41,033 bases of DNA from a virus, in IMG/VR virus record IMGVR_UViG_3300032931_000250, positions 1 to 41,033 of that record; one strand, written 5' to 3'. The translations under genes were made by a program, and so were the position numbers. The notes below the pieces were generated by a model. It was given only the letters and a program-made list of their open reading frames with translations, was not told the DNA's origin and did not search any database. Each line of letters opens with the position of its first letter. The first letter of the stretch is position 1. Shown here piece by piece: positions 14,783 through 23,435 of the stretch.

Positions 14783-15577
14783 TCAGCTCCACACCGGCGT
14801 AATGACTCTCGGCCCCGCCTTCGCCATCGGGTACAGCCGCCTCATCCTGCCCCGGTTCGCATCCGCCTCCACGATCAGGCTGCCGTATATCTTGTCGTTG
14901 CCCGCTCGCCGCTTGATGATCCACCTCAACGCTTCCACCGCCGCTTCCCACCCCAGCCGGTTCAGGTTGTAATACAGGTTCAGCGTGTCGGTGTCCGCTG
15001 TCAGCAGGGTCGTCTCGGGCACGTAGGTCAAGCGTATCGTGTACCCGCCCTCCGGCTCCCCGCCTGGTGTAAATTCCCAGGTCCCGTTCTTCTCCCGCCC
15101 GCGTCCCGTGTAATCCGCATACGCCAGTGGCGAGGTCTTCACGTTCGCCACCTCCAACTTCTTCACATTCCGCACCGTCGCCGGCAGGTTATAAACGAGC
15201 TGCGCCGTTACGCTGGTCAAGCTGGTATCGAAAGTCAGCAAGCCGCCCATGTTTCGTATCCCCTGGTTCACCTTCTGCCTCAGCAGCCAGGTCGGGAAGT
15301 CCGGCGGGCAAGCCGCATAACGGTCCAACGCCGCGTTCAGCAGGGTCATCGTCGCAAAGGTGAACACGCCGGTAGACCCCACGTACCCGCTGATCTTGGC
15401 GCACTTCCCGGCGTTGTTTCCAGAGAGTATCCAGATCGTGCCGTTAGTAAAGTAGTCATTCGGCTCGCTCACCGTCGTGTCGATCACCGTCGTAGCGCTG
15501 CCCCCGGTCGCCACGCTCTCGGTAACGATCTCCAAACACTTCGCCAGTTGTAAGGTCGCATCTGCCAGGGTTGTCAT
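14783..15577 (-). CDS. Structural protein, probably neck or tail adaptor
   Basis: GGAGGT six bases before the ATG at 15577 fixes the start over a longer frame. The 264-residue protein has an N-terminal helix (DATLQLAKCLEIV), then a beta domain with DYFTNGTIWILSGNNAGKCAKI, a pattern recurrent in phage head-tail and neck proteins, then a helical segment PTWLLRQKVNQGIRNMGG and a C-terminal helix with EALRWIIKRRAG. It ends two bases before the 923-residue tail gene. Function is inferred from composition and context. Confidence 0.55.
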   Translation of the reverse strand: MTTLADATLQLAKCLEIVTESVATGGSATTVIDTTVSEPNDYFTNGTIWILSGNNAGKCAKISGYVGSTGVFTFATMTLLNAALDRYAACPPDFPTWLLRQKVNQGIRNMGGLLTFDTSLTSVTAQLVYNLPATVRNVKKLEVANVKTSPLAYADYTGRGREKNGTWEFTPGGEPEGGYTIRLTYVPETTLLTADTDTLNLYYNLNRLGWEAAVEALRWIIKRRAGNDKIYGSLIVEADANRGRMRRLYPMAKAGPRVITPVWS

Positions 15578-15957
15578 TGCTTTACCTCCAAATCGTCTAC
15601 CGTCCAAAAGATCGCTTCGGTCAGCGATGTTGCCACGCGTTCTTCGTGGTGTATTCCGGTCTCGCGCATCTCGTTCACCAAGACATGCATCAGTTCATGG
15701 ACAATCATGCTTTCTGTCTTGCGCTCGGTCCAGCCCTTGAGAGCCGGCACATTGATATAAATAGTGGCTGTCCTATACTTCCAGTCTGCGTAGGTGCGCC
15801 CAATAATCGTCTCGCCCTTCTTAGTGTCCTTGTCTCTGAATACATCCTTGATCAGTTTTTTGTTGGTAGTTAGCACAAAAGTAACATGCCACCAACGCAG
15901 ACCCAGCCGGTAAGTCCATCTCTTGATTGCCTTTTTTAGTTGCTTCTTAGACTTCAT
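15574..15957 (-). CDS. Zincin-like metallopeptidase domain protein
   Basis: This 127-residue protein has the HExxH motif HELMH at residues 87-91 within a helix (SMIVHELMHVLVNEM), and later HHEERVATSLT, which could supply a third ligand. The preceding strand TATIYINVPAL fits the edge strand of minimal zincins such as SprT- or ImmA-like proteins. It overlaps the 43-residue gene's stop as ATGA. It lies within structural genes, so it may be a virion maturation protease or an anti-host peptidase. Substrate is unknown. Confidence 0.7.
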   Translation of the reverse strand: MKSKKQLKKAIKRWTYRLGLRWWHVTFVLTTNKKLIKDVFRDKDTKKGETIIGRTYADWKYRTATIYINVPALKGWTERKTESMIVHELMHVLVNEMRETGIHHEERVATSLTEAIFWTVDDLEVKQ

Positions 15958-16085
15958 CTCTTCCTGCGTTTCTTCTTCGCCTGCGCGTTCGATATGCGCG
16001 CCGCCTTGCCCTTGCTCATCCCCTTCGCTTTCAAGGCTTCATACACCTTCGGTCTTTTTATGCTGTGCCACTTTTTACCCGGCAT
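15954..16085 (-). CDS. Small basic phage protein, 43 residues
   Basis: The frame starts at ATG 16085 (MPGKKWHSIKRPKVYEALKAK) and continues GMSKGKAARISNAQAKKKRR. The motif of a Pro-rich start, YEALKxKGMSKxxAARISNAxA and a lysine/arginine tail recurs in phage and actinobacterial small proteins related to SAP/Rho-N-like helical domains. Its function is unknown. The stop overlaps the zincin start as ATGA. Confidence 0.7.
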   Translation of the reverse strand: MPGKKWHSIKRPKVYEALKAKGMSKGKAARISNAQAKKKRRKR

Positions 16086-16109
16086 CAATAATTTTCCTTA
16101 GCAATTCAC

Positions 16110-17390
16110 CTATATTTTCTCTACCACAAACGCCCCGAACTGTGGAAACGTAGTCGCTGGCGCAGTCCAGTTCACCGGAGCCGCCACCGTCCGATTCGTC
16201 GCTTGCATGTTCACCACAATCTTCTTATTTGCGTCCAATACCAATGTTTGAATGTCAGTAAAGTAATCCTGTGCATTGTGTACGCTGACGTTATCACTAG
16301 CCGCCAGTCCAGCAACCGAAGTTAAATCAACCTCGATTGTGTTCGCCAAAGCCCAGTTATAAATTGCCACATGCGCCCGGTCGGTTTGGTAGTCGTTTGG
16401 ATGAACTATAACGCGTGATCCAGACACTGGATAATCCGCCAGGGTTGTATTGTCTGGGAAATAGCTATCGTTATATGGCGCTCCAATCCAGGTATTGCCA
16501 TTGACTATGTTCAGCCCCCAATTGTCGCCAACAAAGTAAAATGGGTACTGTCCACCTGCTATATAATTCTCCTGAACAAAACAAGATTGTGAACCTGCTA
16601 AGCCTTGTCCAAGGCGCAGTCCAATCCCATCTGTAAAGTCTGGTATATATACTTCATTGCGAAGAATTTGACCATAAATTGGCCAAACTGGCCCTGTGCA
16701 TCCCAGTAAAATATTCGGGCAACGTCCACCGGACGGTTCTCCATTATGAAAGACAATATTTTCTGTTATTCGAGCATTATAAATATAATTATTTGCGTAA
16801 AAATGAATGCCCCACCCGAAGTTACAATAAACAATGTTATGCTTGACGGTGGGAATTATTGATTGATTTGGATTTCCTATATAGATACCATGCTCTTGTT
16901 GGGTTCCAGGATATTTGCTACCGTTGAACATAATGATACAACCATAGATATCGCCAACATATGCCAACACACCCGATCCACCTGAATCGTAAATAATACA
17001 GTTGATTAATTTACAGTGTTTTTCGTAAAAATTCACACCTGGTTTAGCAAGATGAGCATCTCTATCAGTGTTGGAACTATTAGTTACTATACAATTTTTC
17101 AATGTAACATAATCAGATAAAAACGCCAGCAAGCCATCAATTATTACAGTTGCCCCCGTAGCTGGCTGAATAGTCACATACCCCTGTGGGTTCCCAGAAA
17201 TAATTGAGTTAAAAAACTCTCCGGTATACGTTCCAGAGGCCAGTTCAATAGTAACTCCGGGCCAAAATGCCAGGATTATAGCTTTGGCTAATGTGATCGG
17301 AACAGTGCTACCGTTTCCATCCCCATTTCCATCGGTCGCGACTTTGCAAGCCGTTGAGATCATTTGATCTATATCATTTGCTACTGACAT
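16110..17390 (-). CDS. Tailspike-like protein with a parallel beta-helix
   Basis: This 426-residue protein shows the repeated turn pattern of right-handed beta-helix proteins: GYVTIQPATGATVIIDG, DYVTLKNCIVTNSS, CKLINCIIYDSGGSGV, DIYGCIIMFNGS, TVKHNIVYCNFGWGIHFY and ARITENIVFHNGE. Such domains bind or cut surface polysaccharides in phage tailspikes and pectate lyases. The C-terminal 90 residues form a separate beta domain. AGGATGAT precedes the ATG. The gene and its upstream neighbour are clearly more AT-rich than the surrounding late genes, which suggests recent exchange of receptor-binding modules. No catalytic residues can be assigned. Confidence 0.7.
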   Translation of the reverse strand: MSVANDIDQMISTACKVATDGNGDGNGSTVPITLAKAIILAFWPGVTIELASGTYTGEFFNSIISGNPQGYVTIQPATGATVIIDGLLAFLSDYVTLKNCIVTNSSNTDRDAHLAKPGVNFYEKHCKLINCIIYDSGGSGVLAYVGDIYGCIIMFNGSKYPGTQQEHGIYIGNPNQSIIPTVKHNIVYCNFGWGIHFYANNYIYNARITENIVFHNGEPSGGRCPNILLGCTGPVWPIYGQILRNEVYIPDFTDGIGLRLGQGLAGSQSCFVQENYIAGGQYPFYFVGDNWGLNIVNGNTWIGAPYNDSYFPDNTTLADYPVSGSRVIVHPNDYQTDRAHVAIYNWALANTIEVDLTSVAGLAASDNVSVHNAQDYFTDIQTLVLDANKKIVVNMQATNRTVAAPVNWTAPATTFPQFGAFVVEKI

Positions 17391-17396
17391 ATCATC

Positions 17397-18464
17397 CTAA
17401 TATATAGCAGATAAAGTCAAATCCCCAGGCCAAGCAACCAAATTACTTCCTGCGTGAGACGCTTTTATCCCTGTGGCGGTTTGGTTGAACGATGATGTAG
17501 CCACATGTTTGCCTGCATTATTTACGAACGTTCTAATCGAAGTGCCGTAAAACTGGATACAGACACGGTAAGAATTTCCAGCTACCCAGGTCTGTGTCTT
17601 TCCTGCATCGACCTCTGTATCAACCCCTCCCGTTCTGCTATATAACTTGATTGTTCCTCCAACTTGATCGCAGTCTATACGCCAAGTTTCGTCATCGGTC
17701 AATCGCCTGAACCAAATAGATTGAGTTACACCAGCCTGAGCAACTAAACCGAACTCAACAAAAGCATTCGCCTGTGATACTATTGTTTCTCCATCGCCCG
17801 GAACGGCGACTCTAGCAGTTGCAGAAACATAATCGCTGGAAAATTCTGGAATAGTATCGTATATGCACACGTTGTAGTATTTTCCGGTTGTGCTTCCGAG
17901 AGCATACAAATAGACAGCGCAATTGTCTTGAAGAACATTGGTCACATAGACGACTTGATAAACAGACCCGGAAATGTTCTTTAAGAACACATGCCCACTT
18001 GGTCGTGTAATTATTCCAAACCTGACCGGAGTAGTTGAAACGCCAGCGTCAATTGTTGATACCCCTATGCCTGCATCGTATTCAAGTTGAGTAACGGCAT
18101 TTAAGAATTTAATCATATCGCGCGCGGCGCCTGCTGAACTCAGGGACATTTTGAAAAAGTTCGCAGCTGTTGGATGGCTAACAGAAAAGAATAGTCCTAA
18201 TCCGGTTTTTCGTGTTATCGTTGCAGACAATGCAGTTGCAACTTCTGCTGCATTTGCAACCACCAAAATATTGCTGGCAATTGATAGTCGATTATCAACA
18301 TCCGTAATGGTCAATATTCCTGGCCCTGGCTCACATGTGCGCGGGCTAACAAGTGGAGCAAATTCGTTGGTCGTAAATACATCGCGCAAAAGAAACGTAG
18401 GCGAATACACCGCCCCTCCCACCAGCATCGCCGCAAATAGAGATAGCTTTTTTCTCCTACTCAT
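17397..18464 (-). CDS. Minor tail / receptor-binding protein, 355 residues
   Basis: The start MSRRKKLSLFAAMLVGGAVYS resembles a signal-like segment, followed by beta-rich sequence such as ITITDVDNRLSIASNILVV and a C-terminal jelly-roll-like part (ETWRIDCDQVGGTIKLYSR, NSYRVCIQFYGTSIRTFVNN) typical of concanavalin-like lectin folds. It lies between a small structural gene and the tailspike-like gene and shares their AT-rich composition. GGGAGCG lies before the ATG, which overlaps the previous stop (TAATG). Carbohydrate binding is the likely role. Confidence 0.5.
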   Translation of the reverse strand: MSRRKKLSLFAAMLVGGAVYSPTFLLRDVFTTNEFAPLVSPRTCEPGPGILTITDVDNRLSIASNILVVANAAEVATALSATITRKTGLGLFFSVSHPTAANFFKMSLSSAGAARDMIKFLNAVTQLEYDAGIGVSTIDAGVSTTPVRFGIITRPSGHVFLKNISGSVYQVVYVTNVLQDNCAVYLYALGSTTGKYYNVCIYDTIPEFSSDYVSATARVAVPGDGETIVSQANAFVEFGLVAQAGVTQSIWFRRLTDDETWRIDCDQVGGTIKLYSRTGGVDTEVDAGKTQTWVAGNSYRVCIQFYGTSIRTFVNNAGKHVATSSFNQTATGIKASHAGSNLVAWPGDLTLSAIY

Positions 18465-18754
18465 TACATCGCTCCCAGGATCAACCAGGATACGCCCTCT
18501 CCATTCACCGCGCTATCAACCATGATCGCTCTAAGGTCGCCTACATAAGCCAGCACAACCTGCTCTTTTGCGCTTAGTTGGAACCCCGTCGTGCTGGAAA
18601 CTGTTCCGTCGCCAGCGTTGCCGATGTATATCAACCCGGTATTCTCAGCATGTGCCTTAATTGCCACCGGCCCATTCGCGCGCACTTCCGTTGCCGTTAG
18701 AGGTAATTCCGTTCCTGCTGTTGCTACTGCTTTCTGTCCAGATAAAGCGCTCAT
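18464..18754 (-). CDS. Small virion-associated beta protein, 96 residues
   Basis: The sequence pattern GQKAVATAGTELPL, then NGPVAIKAHAENTGLIYIGN, and SWLILGAM at the end is one I have seen in small phage structural proteins with an Ig-like or decoration-protein fold. It lies between the membrane glycosyltransferase-like gene and the receptor-binding genes. Its stop overlaps the next start by one base. A decoration or fibre role is inferred. Confidence 0.55.
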   Translation of the reverse strand: MSALSGQKAVATAGTELPLTATEVRANGPVAIKAHAENTGLIYIGNAGDGTVSSTTGFQLSAKEQVVLAYVGDLRAIMVDSAVNGEGVSWLILGAM

Positions 18755-18765
18755 CGTAAACTCCT

Positions 18766-20001
18766 TTATGCCATCTTCCAGATACCCATGTTGCCACAGT
18801 TGGCAACGTTCTTGTAACCGTCACCCTTGAACTTGACTTCCATCTCCGGGCCTGTTACTACCCAATCCGGTGGGTTTTTCTTCCAGCCCTCCAGCATCAC
18901 TGCTCGCCTCTCATAGGCATTCTCGCGAATTTCTATTTGCTCCGCCAGCCCGTACTGCACTTTCTTGCGGGCGTAGATGTACACCGCGCTGTGAATATCT
19001 GCCACCCACAGCGTCCCCGGTTTGTCTCTCAGGTACTCTCCCACTTCCCTTGCCTGGCTGTTCATCGCGCGCAGCCCAGGGTAGAAGCGCAGCCACAGGT
19101 CGCCAAAATAAAATGCGCTGCTCAGCCAATCCACCAGCACCAGCACGATCACCGCCAGTGGAGCAATCCCGGCCGCCGCCACCCATCCAGCCAGGGGCAG
19201 CATGTGTATAGATCTCACGGCCACACCCAGGAACAGGAAAGCTACAAACACCAAGGGCGGCAGCCAGTAGCGCCAGTCCGGGTTGTAGATCATCCCCGCC
19301 GCCAGCCAGGGGAATGAGTACAGAAAACCCGTGGAGGTGTAGTATGGTACTATCACATCCCAAGACCAGTCTCTCAAGCGGCGCTTGGTCATGCGCTTGG
19401 GGATCGTGATATTAGCCTCGACCAGCCAGCCCCATACCTTCGGCAAAACCATGCGTAGAAACAAGATCATCAGCCCGGCGCATATTGCCAGAGCAATGGC
19501 CGGAGCATACCATTCCTTGAGCACGATCAGCAACACGATTGCGGGCGCCAGCTTAGGCTCGAATGCCACCGCGATCGCCAGCAGGAACACCGCCACCCAG
19601 CCGTTCTGGATCACCAGCGCCAGCAGGATCAATCCCGCCGCCTGTTGCCCAACGTTGCCATGAAAAGCATACAGAAAGCCGCTGTTGACGAATACAATAA
19701 ACGCCAGCGCGCTCCAAAAGTTTCCGGTCAGCAAGTAAAACGCAACCCCTGGCAGGCTGACTAGAACAGTATGCAAGCAGCGCACGCGCCAGATGTCCAC
19801 CCCCACAATCTTAGCCAGCAGCCAATACCAGGCATGGATGGTGGGCATCTTACAGTCCGCGAAGTCGCGTCCGTAAATAGACCCGCTAAACGCAGCCAAG
19901 TTGAACATAGCAAAGTCGGGGTCTATGGTTGTCCTGGCATAGCGCCAGGCATAAAAGACCGATAAGAGCAGCAGGCTACAAGACAATAGGAATACGTTCA
20001 C
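18766..20001 (-). CDS. Multi-pass membrane protein, GT-C glycosyltransferase-like
   Basis: This 411-residue protein has about 8-10 transmembrane helices in its first 300 residues and a soluble C-terminal part (ARKKVQYGLAEQIEIRENAYERR region). The first loop contains TTIDPDFAMFNLAAF, where an acidic loop residue after helix 1 matches the catalytic loop of GT-C enzymes (GT39/GT83/GT87 type), which use lipid-linked sugars. The start is GTG at 20001 within the end of the methyltransferase gene. Lying in a cassette with a GT-A enzyme, it could modify host surface glycans, as O-antigen converting phages do. Activity is inferred only. Confidence 0.6.
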   Translation of the reverse strand: MNVFLLSCSLLLLSVFYAWRYARTTIDPDFAMFNLAAFSGSIYGRDFADCKMPTIHAWYWLLAKIVGVDIWRVRCLHTVLVSLPGVAFYLLTGNFWSALAFIVFVNSGFLYAFHGNVGQQAAGLILLALVIQNGWVAVFLLAIAVAFEPKLAPAIVLLIVLKEWYAPAIALAICAGLMILFLRMVLPKVWGWLVEANITIPKRMTKRRLRDWSWDVIVPYYTSTGFLYSFPWLAAGMIYNPDWRYWLPPLVFVAFLFLGVAVRSIHMLPLAGWVAAAGIAPLAVIVLVLVDWLSSAFYFGDLWLRFYPGLRAMNSQAREVGEYLRDKPGTLWVADIHSAVYIYARKKVQYGLAEQIEIRENAYERRAVMLEGWKKNPPDWVVTGPEMEVKFKGDGYKNVANCGNMGIWKMA

Positions 20002-20584
20002 GGGGTTTAATCTCGATCCTCAAAGGCTGGTTCTCTTTGTCCTTGCGCGCCAGCATTACGTGTTGCGATGCAACGGTCTCTTTTTCGTTAATGAATACGT
20101 ACAGGGGCGTGCTCTTGAGCTGCATAAGCGTTAGCTCCAGCCGCTTTGCCATCACAGATAGGGCGGTCTTGGTGTATCCAGACTTGTGGTACATCCATTC
20201 GTTATCCTGCCCACCCCACAACACGGCCATTACGGATAAGTCGCACATGCCAGCTAAGACCTGCTTGCAGGCCCACTCCAGGTTCGGCACGATGATCAGG
20301 ATATATCCGCCAATCCTCAGCAGGCTCAGCAAGTTATTGACCACCGCCAGGCTGTCCCAAAAGGCGATGTGCTCAATGACGTGCGAGGCGTACACCACCT
20401 CATACTTGCCGCAGTGCTTCTTCGGAATGGGTCTGGTGATGTCTTGTAAGATGTCCGGGTCGGTTCCAGGGTCAGCATCCAGGCGTACAAACTCCAGGTC
20501 CTGCATGTCAGGCAGGTATTCGTTGATAAAGTCCTTGGCGTAGCGGCTGCCTTTCCCGCCGCCTACATCAACTATCTTTGTCAT
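19976..20584 (-). CDS. SAM-dependent methyltransferase
   Basis: This 202-residue class I methyltransferase has motif I VDVGGGKGSRY (residues 5-15), an acidic residue after the second strand (VRLDAD), and VVYASHVIEHI, the common motif II/III of Methyltransf_11 proteins, followed by LLRIGGYILIIVPN. It is one of two related methyltransferases in tandem; both contain VPxLEWACK. The ATG at 20584 has GGAG only three bases upstream. It overlaps the membrane gene by 26 bases and the upstream paralog by 17. In a glycan cassette it could methylate a sugar. Confidence 0.8.
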   Translation of the reverse strand: MTKIVDVGGGKGSRYAKDFINEYLPDMQDLEFVRLDADPGTDPDILQDITRPIPKKHCGKYEVVYASHVIEHIAFWDSLAVVNNLLSLLRIGGYILIIVPNLEWACKQVLAGMCDLSVMAVLWGGQDNEWMYHKSGYTKTALSVMAKRLELTLMQLKSTPLYVFINEKETVASQHVMLARKDKENQPLRIEIKPRERIPIVL

Positions 20585-21083
20585 TCTCCGCCATCCAATC
20601 TATCGCCTGGGCTGGGTCTTTCTTGTGCCACAAACCGATGATGATGTGCTGCTGGGCGCGCTCGGTCGCCTCGATGTCACCCTCTAAAAGGAACTTGAGT
20701 GTGTAGAAATCAGAACGCGCCTCGATCACCGTCAGGCCAGCCTCCTCGAACGACATGCGTAGCCATGGCATGGTGAAGCCGCACAGATATGGGACATCCG
20801 ACATCCCATACAGCGCGGTGTAGGGCGCCAGCCCCATGTTTTCTAGGTTGGCGGCGATCTCCTTGCAGGCCCACTCCAGGGCGGGCACTGTGGCAATGAT
20901 CCGTCCGCCATCCACCAGCTCGTCAGCCAGCTTGCTCAACACCTGCACCACATGCTGGCGCTGGACCGTCTGCAAATGTGTAGCCAAAAGAATGCAGTCG
21001 AACGGCCCCTGGTTGGCGTATTCCACATCATCCTCAAAGAATATCTTGCCTTGCTCAATGTCACCCAATATAAGGACTCTCAT
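20568..21083 (-). CDS. Methyltransferase paralog with degenerate SAM-binding motif
   Basis: This 171-residue protein shares with its neighbour the stretch VDGGRIIATVPALEWACKEI and the following MGL...LYGMSDV region, so they look like tandem paralogs. Its first strand reads LILGDIEQGKIF in place of a GxGxG loop, and the region between motifs is shortened. This may have lost SAM binding and could be a structural or regulatory partner of the intact enzyme. Its stop and start overlap both neighbours, including ATGA with the GT-A gene. Confidence 0.65.
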   Translation of the reverse strand: MRVLILGDIEQGKIFFEDDVEYANQGPFDCILLATHLQTVQRQHVVQVLSKLADELVDGGRIIATVPALEWACKEIAANLENMGLAPYTALYGMSDVPYLCGFTMPWLRMSFEEAGLTVIEARSDFYTLKFLLEGDIEATERAQQHIIIGLWHKKDPAQAIDWMAENDKDS

Positions 21084-22000
21084 GCTAAACCTGCTTTCTC
21101 ATTGGATGACTTCTTGTAGTCCTCGTAGGTGTAGGCTTTGTCTTTCCAGTGTTCGCATACAATCGACGTATCCACCCATGGTTTGATGCCAACAGGAGCA
21201 GCCAGCTCTGAGAAGTAGTGATCTTCCGTGCGCCCATATTCCATGCAGTAAAACGGGAACAGGCGCTGTCCGGTGCGTTCGTTGACCGTTGGCTTAATCA
21301 GTTTCATGTGCAGCCAGTCATTCTCAACGTACACGCTGGGCTTCTGGTCCTGCGGAAAGCCCGTGCTCTTGTAGACATTCTTCTTCAGTATAGGCACGAG
21401 CGATCCGGTCGGACGCTGGAATAGCTGGTAGGCATCCAGGATTTTTTCGTACACGCTGCGATGGATCAACGTGCAGCCCATCCCAACACTGTCCATCTCT
21501 AGCACCGACCCTACGCTGTAGTCCCACAGTGCAGTATAGAAGCCATCTCCGGCGTACTTGTATGCAATCGGGTTATATGGGTAGTTGCCATTGAAGTACA
21601 ACCCGGCGGAAAAATCCTTCTCCAGGCGTAGCAGCTTGCTGATCGTGCCATCCGGTGGAACCGTATCATCATCGATCCAGAATATCCAATCCGCCTTCGA
21701 GCCATGCTCAGACCCACCCAGGAATGAGCCTTTGCTTTCGTTGTCTCCAACGATCGTATCCCGGTTTGCATCGGTCAGATTGTTGCGCTTGCTTTCTTCA
21801 GGTGAGGCGAAGACGCCGCCCACACTATCGGTCTTGTTCACGTCCGGCATGGCCGATTGCCTGGTGATGATCTGGCTCAGATCAACCAGTCCCCGGTCTT
21901 TCTCTCGCAATAAAAATACGATGATGTTCGCCCACCACCTCGGCTTCTGCGCGCCAGAGCAGGCTATGCCAATATCTACCTTAGGAATCACGTCCACCAA
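21080..22000 (-). CDS. GT-A fold glycosyltransferase
   Basis: This 306-residue protein has the nucleotide-sugar binding DxD site as D110-D112 (WIFWIDDDTVPP). It then has SVGMGCTLIHRSVYEKI and a C-terminal EYGRTEDHYFSELAA...VCEHW region matching GT2-like enzymes found in phages and archaea, with acidic E/D pairs in the acceptor site. The first codons are TTG then GTG at 22000/21997, so the exact start is uncertain. It overlaps the Zn-ribbon gene by 20 bases. It opens the glycan cassette and probably transfers a sugar to a virion protein or host surface glycan. Confidence 0.8.
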   Translation of the reverse strand: MVDVIPKVDIGIACSGAQKPRWWANIIVFLLREKDRGLVDLSQIITRQSAMPDVNKTDSVGGVFASPEESKRNNLTDANRDTIVGDNESKGSFLGGSEHGSKADWIFWIDDDTVPPDGTISKLLRLEKDFSAGLYFNGNYPYNPIAYKYAGDGFYTALWDYSVGSVLEMDSVGMGCTLIHRSVYEKILDAYQLFQRPTGSLVPILKKNVYKSTGFPQDQKPSVYVENDWLHMKLIKPTVNERTGQRLFPFYCMEYGRTEDHYFSELAAPVGIKPWVDTSIVCEHWKDKAYTYEDYKKSSNEKAGLA

Positions 22001-22202
22001 ACCATTCTGGTAGTCTTCCTACCTGTATGTAATAGTTGCGCGCAGCCAGGCAGTCCTCGCAGTATGCGATCTCGCCCAGGTGCGCCATAATTCTGTGCAG
22101 CTTCTCTCCGCTTGCGTCCTTGTAAGTCTCGACATGCCGGGAGACCATAGGCTTTCCACAGCGCGGGCAATGCAGCACAGCCACAGTAGACATAATTGCC
22201 AT
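21981..22202 (-). CDS. Zinc-ribbon-like small protein, 73 residues
   Basis: CPRCGK (residues 12-17) and CEDC (residues 48-51) provide four cysteines for one zinc. AAGGGA before the ATG at 22202 supports the start. It follows the capsid gene after a strong hairpin and overlaps the glycosyltransferase gene. Function is unknown; many small phage zinc ribbons bind nucleic acids or other proteins. Confidence 0.65.
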   Translation of the reverse strand: MAIMSTVAVLHCPRCGKPMVSRHVETYKDASGEKLHRIMAHLGEIAYCEDCLAARNYYIQVGRLPEWFGGRDS

Positions 22203-22217
22203 AGTCTTTCCCTTCTA

Positions 22218-22247
22218 AGAGTGGGCAGGTTTACACCTGCCCACTCT
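22218..22247 (-). terminator. Perfect 13-bp hairpin after the capsid gene
   Basis: AGAGTGGGCAGGT and ACCTGCCCACTCT flank a TTAC loop. The hairpin is in the 58-base gap between the capsid stop and the next start. There is no T-tract on the minus strand, so it may lower read-through or stabilise the capsid mRNA 3' end. Confidence 0.65.
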
Positions 22248-22260
22248 CGAAACGCTCCAC

Positions 22261-23400
22261 TTATGATACTGCGGTTAAGAGCGCGTGGCTCTTCTGCTGC
22301 CGCAGGCATAGAGTGAACTCGCCAACCACTTCGGCGTGTTCGTAGTCACCGGTCACTGCCAGTGGTTTCTGCGTGAACGGGTAGTAAGTCATAAACCCAA
22401 CGTTGTTGGGGTCCAAGATCGGGATAGTGCCGGTCGGGCACCACCGATCCATCACCAGGGCAACCTTACCGAAAGGAGTGACGATGTTCTCGATGTCCAT
22501 ACCCACGGTGGTCTCGGTGCGATCCACGCGGAACACTGAGGTACTGGCTGTCCCGCCATAGTCGTACCAGTTTTTGATCTTCTGCTTGTTCTCCGGCGCT
22601 ACAAACGCCATGAGCTGAGCCGAGCCGCCGGCCTTATAGATCGACATAACCGCGGTCTCGAACTGCGATTGTGCCAGGGTCGCGCCGCTCACCAGGTTGG
22701 TCGTAATGAAACCCGGCAACCCTTTCATTGCACGCGGGGTAGAGACGCTGCCTATCTGCCCGGTCTTCACGATCAGGGCGTGCCGCTCGATCAGCCGCAT
22801 CAGCTCCGGCACAGCTTTGTCCGCATGGTAAGCCATGGTGTCGGCAATGCCATACTTCGACATCTGTTGCTCGGTACGAGTGACGTGCACTTCCCGGTGG
22901 AAAATCTGCGACCAGTTCGAGTTAGTGGTCAGTGGGTTGAAGCCCATGGTGGCGCTCTCCGCACCTTCCAAACGCGCCATACCAACCATGGTAATGACGG
23001 TTGAGCTGGTGTGGGTGGCAGCGGTAGATCCAAACTGCCCTCGACTCACGGTCAGGGTGTTTGTGTTAACTGCGCTGACCCACAGGTGCTCAGATTCGAT
23101 CTGGATGACATGCCCCACCTCGTACAGCGATCCGTCTGTAACCACCAGACTTACGCTATCCGAGGTGATGCTGATTGCAGTCATGGTATCGGCAATGGCA
23201 ATGAGGCTGTCCTCTAGCCATTCGACTACGGTGGACTTGCCACCGGTAAAGCGGAACTTGCCTGACGCTCCATCCAACCCGCCCAGTGCGTTGACCAGCG
23301 GTGTATCCGATGGATCAATCAGACTGACGAGATCGGTGATGACACGTACTTGAGCGCCAGTGTCACTATAGGTGGTGGCTGGGTAATCCTGTACAGCCAT
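22261..23400 (-). CDS. Major capsid protein, SU10-like (DUF5309) family
   Basis: This 379-residue protein matches the SU10/DUF5309 capsid pattern. There is a start SDTGAQVRVITDLVSLIDPSDTPL, an inserted beta module around residues 95-145 (VGHVIQIESEHLWVSAV, SRGQFGSTAATHT), then REVHVTRTEQQMSKYGIADTMAYH and LMRLIERHALIVKTG. It ends with the P-domain-like DIENIVTPFGKVALVMDRW. This is an HK97-fold shell protein. AGGAG five bases before ATG fixes the start. It lies right after the scaffold gene, the usual order. Confidence 0.88.
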   Translation of the reverse strand: MAVQDYPATTYSDTGAQVRVITDLVSLIDPSDTPLVNALGGLDGASGKFRFTGGKSTVVEWLEDSLIAIADTMTAISITSDSVSLVVTDGSLYEVGHVIQIESEHLWVSAVNTNTLTVSRGQFGSTAATHTSSTVITMVGMARLEGAESATMGFNPLTTNSNWSQIFHREVHVTRTEQQMSKYGIADTMAYHADKAVPELMRLIERHALIVKTGQIGSVSTPRAMKGLPGFITTNLVSGATLAQSQFETAVMSIYKAGGSAQLMAFVAPENKQKIKNWYDYGGTASTSVFRVDRTETTVGMDIENIVTPFGKVALVMDRWCPTGTIPILDPNNVGFMTYYPFTQKPLAVTGDYEHAEVVGEFTLCLRQQKSHALLTAVS

Positions 23401-23435
23401 GAGAACTCCTTAGCTGGCATTTCAGCCAGTTACAT

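Noticed and set aside
11998-14802. Plus-strand frames opposite the large tail gene
   Set aside because: His/Arg/Pro-rich translations with no ribosome binding sites. They are antisense shadows of the 923-residue protein.
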